Positions 16,584 through 25,970 of a stretch of DNA of 64,000 nucleotides are shown here, piece by piece. Position numbers and translations under genes: made by a program. Source of the stretch: GWF2-38-69 sp965228125 (GTDB lineage: Bacteria; Verrucomicrobiota; Lentisphaeria; Victivallales; GWF2-38-69); NCBI GenBank assembly GCA_965228125.1, contig OZ245791.1, positions 682,001 through 746,000 on the forward strand, written 5' to 3'. Under the pieces are notes generated by a model that was given only the letters and a program-made list of their open reading frames with translations, was not told the origin of the DNA and did no database searches. How positions within the stretch are numbered: position 1 is the first letter of the stretch; each line of letters opens with the position of its first letter.

Positions 16584-17385
16584 GTCTGATCGTATCTCCG
16601 TCATATCTCAATCCGTTATTTTTCAAATCTTCCATTGTCACTATTTTCATAGCGAAGTATAAATTTTTCATGGTTTCATAAGGATCTTTGCTAGATTCAT
16701 GAATCCTGACGTAGTCGTCTATAACAAGAGTCATATCATTAAATTCAATACCACATCTTATTCCCATTCTGATAAAGCTAAAAAATGTATATGGAGGAAT
16801 ATAGGTGATCGGATCTGCAAAGTAGTCTCCAATCAGGCCTATACCGTCTCTAAGCGTAGTGCTTCCTTGTATAGGAAGTATAAGATAGCATCCCGGTTTC
16901 ATTCCCCAATATGCAAAAGTCATGCCAAAGCTATTAGTTTGCGGCAGCATGTCCATATGTTTGTCAGCAAAATCCCAAAATCCTGCTACGCCTAAGGTAG
17001 TATTGGCCCCGAATCTGGCTAATTCTATACCAGCTCTTTCCCATCTGGTTTGAAGCAAACAGTTAATTAACCTGCCAGGCATTTCAATATTATCGGCCAT
17101 TCTGGCAAATCCTTCTCTCATATATTCAGGCATAACAAAAGAATACATTTTCCCAAGCGGCCTGAAAACATAACCTATCACGGCACTATTGAATTCATAC
17201 ATTGTCCTGTTATAGCCTTCCAATGGATCGGGGGCTTCGTATCTGCTAAAAATATTCAATGATTTATTCTGAAGGATAGGTTCTGTCGGTATAGCGTCAA
17301 CGCCTGAACCAGCAGCAAGAACAATTGACAGGGAAGATAAAAAAAACATCAAAAACAGAAAAAGGCAAAACCGCAAATGTCTCAT
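16576..17385 (-). CDS. mlaA: MlaA family phospholipid-asymmetry protein
   Basis: MlaA (VacJ) removes mislocalised phospholipids from the outer leaflet of the outer membrane. This 269-residue protein carries the family start DPLEGYNRTMYEFN near residue 55 and later motifs ANTTLGVAGFWDFADK and GMTFAYWGMKPGCYLILPIQG. A signal peptide is present (MRHLRFCLFLFLMFFLSSLS), but no lipobox cysteine follows it. Classical MlaA is a lipoprotein, so this one may be anchored differently. No mlaBCDEF genes are in the window. The alpha/beta hydrolase gene overlaps its end. Confidence 0.9.
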   Translation of the reverse strand: MRHLRFCLFLFLMFFLSSLSIVLAAGSGVDAIPTEPILQNKSLNIFSRYEAPDPLEGYNRTMYEFNSAVIGYVFRPLGKMYSFVMPEYMREGFARMADNIEMPGRLINCLLQTRWERAGIELARFGANTTLGVAGFWDFADKHMDMLPQTNSFGMTFAYWGMKPGCYLILPIQGSTTLRDGIGLIGDYFADPITYIPPYTFFSFIRMGIRCGIEFNDMTLVIDDYVRIHESSKDPYETMKNLYFAMKIVTMEDLKNNGLRYDGDTIRHE

Positions 17386-17472
17386 TTAGGATAGAATAAC
17401 AGTTGTTTTTAGAATAATATGTTGCCGGTATTTTATTATATAATCTGTATAACTGCAAGCCCCAAAAAAAAT

Positions 17473-18063
17473 CTATCGTCTGGAATAGATACAGCCACAA
17501 TAATCCTGCCTGTAAAAGCCTTCATGCTTTGCAAGTAATGCTGTTCTATCAGAACCGCCGCTCTTACGCCAATTCAAATCCCAGTAAACCAGATTAGCAT
17601 ACTTCAAAGCAGCCCGTCTGCCGCTTTCTGTGATTTGTTCGAAATCTTTATATCTGGAAATACCTATTGATGAAGTAAAAATATCAAAACCGTTTTCATG
17701 GGCAAATAAAGCCGTCCTTTCCATTCTGACATCAAAACAGACAGAACAGCGTTTGCCTTTTTCAGGTTCTTTTTCCAGACCTGACACTCTGTTAAGCCAA
17801 AGGCTGTTATCATAGTCCATGTCAAAAAAAGGAATGCTTAGTTTTTCCGAATACCTAAGTGCCTCAATTTTCCTTTTTGAATATTCATCGAGAGTATCAA
17901 TATTCGGATTGCAAAATAATACAGTAAAATTTATCCCTGATGCTTTTAACAGTCTCATTATTTCACACGAACATGGAGCGCAACAGGAGTGAAGAAGCAG
18001 TCTGCTGCACCCGTCAGGCAATTGGAGAGCCAACCCCTGCCCTTTTGAAATTGAACTATTCAT
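17473..18063 (-). CDS. queH: Epoxyqueuosine reductase QueH
   Basis: QueH reduces epoxyqueuosine to queuosine in tRNA, the last step of Q34 biosynthesis, and is unrelated to QueG. This 196-residue protein has the family's paired cysteines: HSCCAPCSC near residue 27, GKRCSVCFD near 100 and the late DYCGCIYSRR. TSIGISRYKDFEQI is also typical. These cysteines bind an iron-sulfur cluster and a second iron. Its ATG overlaps the stop of the upstream lipoprotein gene by one base (TAATG). No other queuosine gene is in the window. Confidence 0.93.
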   Translation of the reverse strand: MNSSISKGQGLALQLPDGCSRLLLHSCCAPCSCEIMRLLKASGINFTVLFCNPNIDTLDEYSKRKIEALRYSEKLSIPFFDMDYDNSLWLNRVSGLEKEPEKGKRCSVCFDVRMERTALFAHENGFDIFTSSIGISRYKDFEQITESGRRAALKYANLVYWDLNWRKSGGSDRTALLAKHEGFYRQDYCGCIYSRR

Positions 18064-18437
18064 TATTTGTCCGCTGTAACGCCTACTGCAATTATAACAA
18101 CTTTACGAAAACTATCCTCTGGTTTAGTGAGGTCTCCCTCGCCAACATAATTTATATTCTTACCTTTTACATCCCACGACAAATCGTAAGAGCCGGTTGT
18201 GCCAGAAATATAGGTAACATTGAATTTAGGCTCCGTTCTGTATATAATAATTTTCTCTCTTCTCGTAATTTTGCTCTCAGGAAACTTTGATATAACCTGC
18301 CTAGAGTAATTAAGCAGCACCGAATATTCCTGAGGTGTTATTTCTCTAATTTGGGACGAGTCAGTACTAGAACATGAGGTCAAAAAGATTGCCGCAATAA
18401 CAAGAAACGATAGTCTAACTAACTCCTTGAAATTCAT
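18063..18437 (-). CDS. Small lipoprotein of unknown function
   Basis: This 124-residue protein has a clear lipoprotein signal peptide: basic MNFKELVR, a hydrophobic core and the lipobox LTSC, with the acylated cysteine at 22. The mature part is mostly beta-rich (KIIIYRTEPKFNVTYISG). I recognise no family. It lies between the AsmA-like gene (8 bases upstream) and queH (1-base overlap), so all three are probably co-transcribed. Residues SST after the cysteine do not include the Asp+2 inner-membrane retention signal of enterobacteria, so outer-membrane sorting is possible. Confidence 0.7.
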   Translation of the reverse strand: MNFKELVRLSFLVIAAIFLTSCSSTDSSQIREITPQEYSVLLNYSRQVISKFPESKITRREKIIIYRTEPKFNVTYISGTTGSYDLSWDVKGKNINYVGEGDLTKPEDSFRKVVIIAVGVTADK

Positions 18438-18445
18438 AATAGCGC

Positions 18446-19993
18446 CTATTTGCCAAAATTCTTAAAACTATTGATAAGATTTCCAACTGAGTCCCCACCT
18501 CCTTCAGATGAGTTCCCTGATAAAGAGCCTGTAATCGAATCCACAGCGTTTAAAACAGATTCAGAATTGATGTTTCCTTCTCCTTTTTGAGCTACGGTTT
18601 CAAGTATGTTTCCAACCGTATCTGCTGTACCTTTCAACATTGAATTTACCAAGCTTACGGTGTCGGGTTTAGGATCATTGATTGTCCCAGTGATATGAAT
18701 CGGGATAACTAAACCGCCGAGGTTAGTGATAGTATTAATATTAATGCTCTGGTTCTTATCTATTGTTCCTTTAATATCCATTTTTTTAACAGCGCTGCCT
18801 GATGCACCAATAAATATGAATTCTTTTATGTCCACATTGCCATTATTCATAACAGCCTTGACAGAACCTGTTTTAAACTCGATAATTTTCGCTCCCGTCA
18901 AAGCCTCTTTAGAAGTGTCGAGAACATCGTCAGCTTTAGCGTTGAAAATTTTACCACTGATATTAGTATCGAGTTTAGATATCACATCTATAGGAAGAAG
19001 AAGAACACCTAATATGGGACTATGATCCAGACTAGCAGGCACATATATATTCCTTACCAGAATATCCATATTCCCGTTAACTCCGTCAAGAGAGGTAACA
19101 CTACCCAAATCAGAGCCGTTTCCATTTAAATTAAAACTGTCAATATATCCATCTGTCTTCTTGTAGCTGCCAACTAAAAAGGTTTGAAAAAATGGCTGAA
19201 GCGGCAGCTTGGACACGCTTGCAGACAATGAGAATGGGGTTTTCCCAAAAGCTTCAGAAGATTCAAATCTTACATTAATTGGAGAACTGTCATTTCCCAG
19301 ATTAAGCAAACTACTGAAAACCATTTCCTTTGGAAAGGTTTTGTCATTTAATTCGGCAAATAACTTCCCTTTAAAACTACCGCTCAAAGTATCTGAGGTT
19401 GTCGAAGTAACAATACCAGACGAAAAATTAGCCAAGGCTTTACCCGATGTTTCAAAATAAGGAACTTCAAGACAGAAATTCTTTATCTCGCTGACTGTGT
19501 TTAAAGACTCATCAGTTCTTTGAGCTGTATATTTAAGGTTAAAATTAGCTATTTTCACATCTTTAATATTTAACTTATATAGTTTTATCGGCTCTTGAGA
19601 AACAGGCTTGGTTTGAACTTCTTTTCCTTTACCGGCTTCTATGGCATTCTCTTTTTGTTTTGAGACTATCTCTACATCGGAATCTTCCAAAACAAATTTG
19701 CTTACTTTTATGTTGTTAGAAAACAACGCAAACAATTTAAAGTCGGACTCAAACATCTTAACTTTTGCAGTAATATCTTCTGTTTTGAGGGATAAATTGG
19801 TAAAAGCAATTCTGGATCTCAAAGGAGAAACCTCAATTGAATCAACGGTTACTGTCCCATTTATCTGATGGCCAACTATCGGAAGAACGACTTTCCTGAT
19901 AAAAAATGATGATGTCGCTATGAAATAAAGAACAATAATAAGTACGATTATAACAATTATAAGTTTTACTAAAAGCTTAAAAAGTTTATTCAT
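18446..19993 (-). CDS. AsmA-like / DUF748-type membrane-anchored periplasmic protein
   Basis: This 515-residue protein starts with one long membrane anchor (residues 7-32, rich in I/V/L). VTVDSIEVSPLRSRIAFTNLSLK follows in two parts, the typical AsmA/DUF748 opening strand pattern. The rest is beta-rich with repeated amphipathic strands. The end is glycine/serine-rich (GNSSEGGGDSVGN). The AsmA group includes inter-membrane lipid-transfer bridges; at about 500 residues this is a short member. Whether it carries lipid is inference. An AAGG ribosome site precedes the ATG. The lipoprotein gene follows. Confidence 0.7.
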   Translation of the reverse strand: MNKLFKLLVKLIIVIIVLIIVLYFIATSSFFIRKVVLPIVGHQINGTVTVDSIEVSPLRSRIAFTNLSLKTEDITAKVKMFESDFKLFALFSNNIKVSKFVLEDSDVEIVSKQKENAIEAGKGKEVQTKPVSQEPIKLYKLNIKDVKIANFNLKYTAQRTDESLNTVSEIKNFCLEVPYFETSGKALANFSSGIVTSTTSDTLSGSFKGKLFAELNDKTFPKEMVFSSLLNLGNDSSPINVRFESSEAFGKTPFSLSASVSKLPLQPFFQTFLVGSYKKTDGYIDSFNLNGNGSDLGSVTSLDGVNGNMDILVRNIYVPASLDHSPILGVLLLPIDVISKLDTNISGKIFNAKADDVLDTSKEALTGAKIIEFKTGSVKAVMNNGNVDIKEFIFIGASGSAVKKMDIKGTIDKNQSININTITNLGGLVIPIHITGTINDPKPDTVSLVNSMLKGTADTVGNILETVAQKGEGNINSESVLNAVDSITGSLSGNSSEGGGDSVGNLINSFKNFGK

Positions 19994-20021
19994 TTTCTAC
20001 CTTTTTGTTTGAGTGATTAGT

Positions 20022-20444
20022 TTACTTAAAAGAAACAGCAATAGTCATATTTAGGATATTTTTGTTGCCATCCCGTTTATATTTCATTCTTATGCACGAT
20101 TTTTTGACTAGTATTAGCCCAAGCCCTCCAATTTTTAAATCTGAAACAGAAGTTGGTTCTCTATATTCTCTTGCTAAAGTCGGATCAAAAGGAATTCCGT
20201 CATCACTAATTTCCATGCTGAGCGATTTTCTGTTAGGAATAATTCTCAATTCAATAAGTCCATCCCTTTTGTCAATATAACCATATTTTATAATATTAGT
20301 AAGAATTTCTTCTACAACAAGTTTAACTTTCCGAAGAGAGGTAGGACTTAGGTTGATGCTATCCATTTGCAATGGGAACTCCTCTAAAAACCTCTGCATG
20401 CCAGATAGCGCATTTCCTATTTTAAAGTCTATATAATGTTTCAT
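20022..20444 (-). CDS. RsbW-like anti-sigma factor / serine kinase (HATPase)
   Basis: This protein of about 140 residues has the GHKL ATPase motifs of RsbW/SpoIIAB kinases: N box VVEEILTNIIKYGY, G1 DDGIPFDP and G2 GGLGL. Such proteins bind a sigma factor or other target and phosphorylate a STAS-domain antagonist. The start at the ATG at 20444 is preferred; an in-frame TTG four codons earlier overlaps the stop of the upstream gene. A STAS protein (54827) and an RsbU-like phosphatase (55148) lie elsewhere in the window and could be its partners. No sigma factor is adjacent. Confidence 0.82.
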   Translation of the reverse strand: MKHYIDFKIGNALSGMQRFLEEFPLQMDSINLSPTSLRKVKLVVEEILTNIIKYGYIDKRDGLIELRIIPNRKSLSMEISDDGIPFDPTLAREYREPTSVSDLKIGGLGLILVKKSCIRMKYKRDGNKNILNMTIAVSFK

Positions 20445-20452
20445 AAGAAGAC

Positions 20453-21211
20453 TCAAATTTTCCCGCTTAGCAAACCATAGATATTATTCATTTCAAATTC
20501 CAGCATCTCAACACTGTTAACGGACGGAACAAATATAATAGGACAGTTTATATCGCATCTCTTAAATATTTCCATCCAGTATTTTAACAGTTTATCGGTA
20601 ACATAATTCCCTGAGGCAGCATCATAACACAGCCTTATAAACTCTATTCGAAAACTCAAACTATGTATAAAATCATCAAAACTGTCATCTTTCTTAGTGT
20701 CGTGGGGAAAAATATTTAAACTTATTCTAAACCTATTTAACATCAAAGTGTAAAACACCCTTTGTATGCAATGAAAATCCTTTTCCATTCCGGGTATAAC
20801 AACAGGCAGACAAATATTTTTAGAACTGCTCGATAACTTGAAATAAAGTTTTTTCACAAAATTTATTATTTTCCCTGAATCTTCAGTAGATATTCCTTCT
20901 CTGAACAATCCTAAATCAATAGTTAAATTCCCTAGGGCCAAATATGCCTTGTCTGATAACAGCGACTCAATCGTAGATAAAACTTCGCCTTGAAAAATGT
21001 CAGACTGCTCAAGCGAGTTTATGATAGTTGAGTTCTTTATATAGTCATAACTATTCAAAGGATAAATGCCTTTCTCCAGAATTGTGTCTACTATTTTGGG
21101 TTCGGATAAGGCGGATCCCTGAAGTTCCAGAAAATTTATCAATGTTGAGTCCAGTTTTTTGATAAAATCTCTTGGATTCTGAACTATTTGTGGAATTGAA
21201 ATACCAAACAT
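20453..21211 (-). CDS. Conserved-looking protein of unknown function
   Basis: I do not recognise this 252-residue soluble protein. It is predicted alpha/beta with no signal peptide. Segments such as NICLPVVIPGM and FRISLNIFPHD look like the strands of a TIM barrel, as in sugar-phosphate isomerase/epimerase proteins, but this is weak. A CGGAG ribosome site precedes the ATG. It is packed between folP (13 bases upstream) and the RsbW-like gene, whose alternative TTG start would overlap it. The gene order suggests a regulatory or metabolic partner of one of these. Confidence 0.6.
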   Translation of the reverse strand: MFGISIPQIVQNPRDFIKKLDSTLINFLELQGSALSEPKIVDTILEKGIYPLNSYDYIKNSTIINSLEQSDIFQGEVLSTIESLLSDKAYLALGNLTIDLGLFREGISTEDSGKIINFVKKLYFKLSSSSKNICLPVVIPGMEKDFHCIQRVFYTLMLNRFRISLNIFPHDTKKDDSFDDFIHSLSFRIEFIRLCYDAASGNYVTDKLLKYWMEIFKRCDINCPIIFVPSVNSVEMLEFEMNNIYGLLSGKI

Positions 21212-21224
21212 AACAAGAACTCCG

Positions 21225-22079
21225 TTAAGAGTATTGTCTTATAGCTTTATAAACATCAAACATCTGAGCTGTTTCCTTGACATCATGGACCCGCACTATG
21301 TCAACTTCGTTAGAAACAGCCCATGCGGCCGCTCCCAAGTTCGCAAAAAGTCTTTTCAAAGGATTATTCTCGTGAATTATATCTCCAATGAATCCTTTTC
21401 TGGAAACTCCGACAAGGACAGGATAGCCTAATTCTTTAATCATTTTAATGTTGGCGAGAAGCTGCAAACTTTGTTCTCTGGTTTTCCCGAAAGAACCACC
21501 GCCTAATCCCGGATCAATAATGATTGAATCTTTTCTAATCCCTGATTCAAGGGCTTGCAAGGCAATGTTGTTAAGCTCTGATGTTACTTCTTCCAACAGA
21601 TTTTTATAATCGTAATTACAGATATTCGACTTCGGTTCTCCGTGCATATGCATAAGAATCAGTCCTGCACCTGTTTTTGCCGCAATGTCAAGTATCTGCG
21701 GGGAATTTTTAAGGCCGCTTACATCATTAATAATATCCGCTCCTGCTGAAATGGCTGCATCTGCTACTTCTTCTTTCATTGTATCAATACTTACTATGCA
21801 ATCCGGCCTCTTTTCCTTCAAGGCCTTAATGATCGGGATAGTTCTTTCCACCTCTTCTTTTGCACTCAGGATTGAGCAGTCACCAGGTTTGGTAGACTCT
21901 CCGCCAATATCAATTATATCGGCTCCTTCTTCTATCATCTGAATACAATGGGCAACCGCAGATTCAGCACTTTTATACATTCCTCCGTCAGAAAAAGAAT
22001 CCGGCGTAGCATTATGAATCCCCATAATAAGAGTACGATCTGATAAATCTATACTCCTATTTTTGAAAACAAATTTCAT
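21225..22079 (-). CDS. folP: Dihydropteroate synthase
   Basis: FolP joins p-aminobenzoate to the pterin pyrophosphate in folate synthesis and is the sulfonamide target. This 284-residue TIM-barrel protein shows both family signatures: MGIHNATPDSFSDGG near residue 19 and ADIIDIGGESTKPG near residue 55. DPGLGGGSFGKT and GVSRKGFIG (the usual G-x-SRK-x-F) are also present. Length is typical. The ATG overlaps the gyrA stop by one base (TAATG), so it is coupled to gyrA. No other folate gene is in the window. Confidence 0.95.
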   Translation of the reverse strand: MKFVFKNRSIDLSDRTLIMGIHNATPDSFSDGGMYKSAESAVAHCIQMIEEGADIIDIGGESTKPGDCSILSAKEEVERTIPIIKALKEKRPDCIVSIDTMKEEVADAAISAGADIINDVSGLKNSPQILDIAAKTGAGLILMHMHGEPKSNICNYDYKNLLEEVTSELNNIALQALESGIRKDSIIIDPGLGGGSFGKTREQSLQLLANIKMIKELGYPVLVGVSRKGFIGDIIHENNPLKRLFANLGAAAWAVSNEVDIVRVHDVKETAQMFDVYKAIRQYS

Positions 22080-24805
22080 TATTCCTGTATTTGTTCGTTT
22101 TCAGGCGTTGTGTTTTCAGAATCAGCTTCTCCTGGAGCTATATTTTCATTGGAATCTTCTTCCTCTGATTTCAGGACTTTTGTAACACCGGAAATGGAGT
22201 CCTTTTCAACATTCTTTATCCTCATTATTCTAACGCCTTTGGAAGCTCTTCCGACAGTCCTTATTTCGTCAGTAGGGATTCTCACGGTCTGTCCCCCTTT
22301 TGTAGTTATAAGCAAGTCGTTGCCCTCTTCTACCTGAATAACAGCTATAATTTTTTCACCTGAAGCCAATCGCATATTTAGAACACCTCTGGCTCCTCTC
22401 CTTGTCAGTCTATATGAGCTGATATAACTTCTCTTGCCCATACCGCCTTCGCTTATTACCAAGATCTGAGCACCTCCATCATCATCGCCAATTTCTTCAG
22501 AATCCTCATCTTCAGAAAGTTCGTCGATATCCGTAATTTCTTCATCATCGACTTCTTCAGCGACATCTTCATCTGCAGCATTATCTAATTCGACAGCATT
22601 ATCATCATCTATTTGAGATGATTCTGGGACAACAGATGGCTGTTCATCCTCGCCATTCATAGACCCTGTTTCTATGGCAAGCATACTTACAAGGTAGTCT
22701 CCCTTGATTTTAAATCTTATTCCTCTGACTCCTTTAGCCGTTCTTCCCATTGCTCTGACATCTGACTCTCTGAATCTGCATGCCATTCCAAAAGCGCTGG
22801 ACATTAAAATATCGTACTTGCCATTCGTAAGAGCGACGTCTACAAGGTCATCTCCCTCTTCTATAGATATTGCTCTTATTCCGCCCTTTCTCAGATGTTT
22901 GAAGGCTGATAACATAGTCTTCTTGACCAAACCGTTCCTGGTCGCCATTGTTATATAAAGATCATTCCTTTCAACATCGTCTTTCCTCACTGTAAGGAGA
23001 GATTTCACCTGTTCACCAGGCTCAACTTTTATCAAATTAATAATGGCTTTGCCCTTACTTGTCCTTGAGCCTTCAGGAACTTCGTAAGCATAGAGCCAAT
23101 GCATATTGCCTTTGTCTGTGAAGAAAAAGACCATATCGTGGCTATTGGCGCTAAAGACATGCTCTATGTGATCCTCATCTTTTGTATCCATTCCACGTAC
23201 GCCCTTACCGCCTCTGTGCTGAGTTTTAAAAGTATCTGCAGGAACTCTTTGAATATACCCTGTATTTGAAACTGTTATCAGGCACTCGTGTCTTTCTATC
23301 AGGTCAGCAATACTGTAATCATCTTCAGACTGCTCTATTGTGGTTCTCCTGACATCTGCATACTTCGCCTTAACTTCCAAAAGCTCATCTTTGATCATAT
23401 TGAGCCTTAACTGCCTGCTGGCAAGAAGAGATCTTAAGTATTCGATATGTTTCATCAATTCTACATATTCCGTTACCAAATCTTCAATGGCCAGACCTGT
23501 TAGCTGATGAAGTCTCATTTCTAGAATTGCATTCGTCTGTATTGTTGACAAGCTGAATCTGGCCTGCAAAGCCTGGGCGGCACTATTTCTATCTCTGGAT
23601 TCTTTGATTATCTTTACTACTTCATCAATGTTTCTGACTGCTATAAGCAATCCATCAAGAATATGAGCTCTGGCCTCAGCCTTTTCGAGTTCAAATTGAG
23701 TTCTTCTGGTTACTACTTCAAGGCGATGGTCGACATAAGCTTGAAGAATTTGTTTAAGATTCATCATTCTAGGCCTGTTTCTGTCTACGACAAGGAAAGA
23801 GCTTGGGAATGTGTTTTCCAGCTGTGTATGGGCGTAAAGTTGATTGAGGACAACGCTTGCCATAGCATTTTTCTTAACATCAATAACAATTCTTATTCCG
23901 GCCCTGCGGCTGGTTTCATCTCTTAAGGCAGCTATACCGACTATTCTCTTGTCTCTAACCAGGTCGGCAATCTTCTTAACCATGTTTTCCTTATTCACAG
24001 CATAAGGAATTTCGGTTACAATTATTTGCTCCTTGTCTCCATCATCATTTATAGTGGCTCTGGCTCTGATCTTTATTACACCCTTGCCTTCATGATAAAG
24101 TCTATGGATTTCAGCTTTACCTTTGATTGCTGCTCCGGTAGGAAAGTCAGGACCTTTAATGAATTCCATCAAACCCATTATAGAAATATTAGGATCTTCA
24201 AGAAGCGCTATGGTCCCATCAATAATCTCACCTAGATTATGAGGAGGTATATTGGTCGCCATACCTACACCAATACCTGTAGTCCCATTCACAAGCAAAT
24301 TGGGAAATTTTGCAGGTAAAACAAGGGGCTCCAAAGTGGCTTCGTCGAAAGTAGGCGCCATATCAACTGTGTTTTTCTCTATATCGGCAAGGAGTTCTTC
24401 TGCCAACCTCTCCATTCTACATTCTGTATATCTGTATGCAGCTGCAGGGTCTCCGTCAATACTACCAAAATTACCCTGCCCATCTATCAAAGGATTTCGC
24501 ATCGCAAAATCCTGCGCCATTCTTACCAGAGTATCATAAACAGACGAATCACCGTGCGGGTGATAATTACCTATAACCTCTCCTACTACCTTGGCACTCT
24601 TTGTATATGAATGAGATTTTGTCAGGCCAAGCTGCTTCATCGCAAACAAAATTCGCCTGTTGCCAGGCTTCAAGCCATCCCTTACATCAGGAATAGCTCT
24701 TCCCACATTTACACTTAGAGAATACTGCAAATAAGCAGTATGCATTATTTCTTCAATATTTACCGGAATATCATTCATTGTAACATCATTTGTAGAGTCT
24801 ATCAT
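22079..24805 (-). CDS. gyrA: DNA gyrase subunit A
   Basis: GyrA breaks and rejoins DNA and, with GyrB, introduces negative supercoils. This copy is about 908 residues. The catalytic tyrosine is Y126 in AAYRYTECR. The quinolone-pocket residues are wild-type-like (GDSSVYD). The gyrase-specific GyrA box reads QHRGGKG (529-535), which separates it from ParC. About 60 residues near 716-779 form an Asp/Glu-rich insert between two propeller blades, which most GyrA proteins lack at that point. The start is the ATG at 24805; an upstream TTG is directly abutted by the AGGAG site. folP follows. Confidence 0.95.
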   Translation of the reverse strand: MIDSTNDVTMNDIPVNIEEIMHTAYLQYSLSVNVGRAIPDVRDGLKPGNRRILFAMKQLGLTKSHSYTKSAKVVGEVIGNYHPHGDSSVYDTLVRMAQDFAMRNPLIDGQGNFGSIDGDPAAAYRYTECRMERLAEELLADIEKNTVDMAPTFDEATLEPLVLPAKFPNLLVNGTTGIGVGMATNIPPHNLGEIIDGTIALLEDPNISIMGLMEFIKGPDFPTGAAIKGKAEIHRLYHEGKGVIKIRARATINDDGDKEQIIVTEIPYAVNKENMVKKIADLVRDKRIVGIAALRDETSRRAGIRIVIDVKKNAMASVVLNQLYAHTQLENTFPSSFLVVDRNRPRMMNLKQILQAYVDHRLEVVTRRTQFELEKAEARAHILDGLLIAVRNIDEVVKIIKESRDRNSAAQALQARFSLSTIQTNAILEMRLHQLTGLAIEDLVTEYVELMKHIEYLRSLLASRQLRLNMIKDELLEVKAKYADVRRTTIEQSEDDYSIADLIERHECLITVSNTGYIQRVPADTFKTQHRGGKGVRGMDTKDEDHIEHVFSANSHDMVFFFTDKGNMHWLYAYEVPEGSRTSKGKAIINLIKVEPGEQVKSLLTVRKDDVERNDLYITMATRNGLVKKTMLSAFKHLRKGGIRAISIEEGDDLVDVALTNGKYDILMSSAFGMACRFRESDVRAMGRTAKGVRGIRFKIKGDYLVSMLAIETGSMNGEDEQPSVVPESSQIDDDNAVELDNAADEDVAEEVDDEEITDIDELSEDEDSEEIGDDDGGAQILVISEGGMGKRSYISSYRLTRRGARGVLNMRLASGEKIIAVIQVEEGNDLLITTKGGQTVRIPTDEIRTVGRASKGVRIMRIKNVEKDSISGVTKVLKSEEEDSNENIAPGEADSENTTPENEQIQE

Positions 24806-24989
24806 CTTTAAAAACAACTCCTAAAGTATTAAGATTGGTGGCAGTAGAGCTATATGTCTCTTTAGTTAAATTTTGAGCTATAATTTAACACCTCTAACTG
24901 TTTTTAACAAGCTATATCCCTTTGTATTTTCATAATGTCATGTTAAAATAAAATTGACTTTCAAACTCTACCATTTCTAGGCAAATAAA

Positions 24990-25739
24990 ATGAACATACT
25001 CCTCACTAATGATGACGGTTACAATTCGGAAGGAATAAATGCCATTTATAGAGTGCTTTCCGTCAAACATAAAGTTTACATGCTAGCCCCCTCTTCCCAA
25101 AAAAGTGCGGTAGGCCATGGAATAACTATCAATAACTCCATGAAATTTCACAAAACCGAACATGGATTTGCATTGGACGGAACTCCGGCTGACTGCGTAA
25201 AAGTCGCTGTCTATGGACTTTTTAAAGATGTTGCTTTTGACTTGGTAATCTCAGGCATAAATGATGGAGCTAATTTAGGCACTGATGTCTTTTATTCAGG
25301 CACTATCGCAGGAGCAAGGGAAGGCCTGATAAACAACATCCCATCTATAGCCTGCTCAATGTGCAGGCCGGTAGATAAGCAAAAACTGGACTCTGCCTCT
25401 TCAATAGTAGAAAAACTCGTTTCTAACCTGACAGATAATTTCCTGAACCAGAAACTCATCCTCAATATAAATTTTCCGAGCAAAACGCTGTTCAGGGAAA
25501 TCAGGCTTACTAATCTTGGCGTAAAAACTTATAATGAAACAATATTTGTAGAAGATAAAAACGGCATAAGTTACGCTACGGTAATCTATCCTTATAAACT
25601 CTCATTCGTGAGCAAGAAAAACAGCGATTTGGATTGCATAGAATCCGGCTCCATCTCGGTCACTCCGATGACGAACGAGCACCTATTCCCTCCGACAATA
25701 GAAAGCCTCTCTTCAATTCTCGGCCACATAAAATTTTAA
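24990..25739 (+). CDS. surE: 5'/3'-Nucleotidase SurE
   Basis: SurE dephosphorylates nucleoside monophosphates (and some polyphosphates) in a metal-dependent way and supports stationary-phase survival. This 249-residue protein begins MNILLTNDDGYNSEG with the metal-binding DD pair at residues 8-9. APSSQKSAVGHGIT and DLVISGINDGANLG complete the active site, and DGTPADCV is also typical. Length matches the family. It is divergent from gyrA across a 184-base gap and stands alone before the repeat-protein pair. Confidence 0.95.
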   Translation: MNILLTNDDGYNSEGINAIYRVLSVKHKVYMLAPSSQKSAVGHGITINNSMKFHKTEHGFALDGTPADCVKVAVYGLFKDVAFDLVISGINDGANLGTDVFYSGTIAGAREGLINNIPSIACSMCRPVDKQKLDSASSIVEKLVSNLTDNFLNQKLILNINFPSKTLFREIRLTNLGVKTYNETIFVEDKNGISYATVIYPYKLSFVSKKNSDLDCIESGSISVTPMTNEHLFPPTIESLSSILGHIKF

Positions 25740-25970
25740 GCATTTTCACTAAACAGCAATATTCTATAAATAAAGACAACCTGAATGAGAATGGCTGGAA
25801 ATATTTTTTCTTTGCATTATTGACTCTACATCTCGAACAAACTATAATCTGCAGACAAGATATCTTCTTAGAAAAACCAAAGTTTCGTTATTAAAAGAAA
25901 CAGCAATTGACAAATATTAAAACTTCTCAGATCATCCATAAGTTTTACAACTAATCAATAAGAGGTAAAA

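Noticed and set aside
25740..25894. Open frame after surE (continuing to 25894)
   Set aside because: It overlaps the surE end in another frame and has no ribosome site or protein-like composition.
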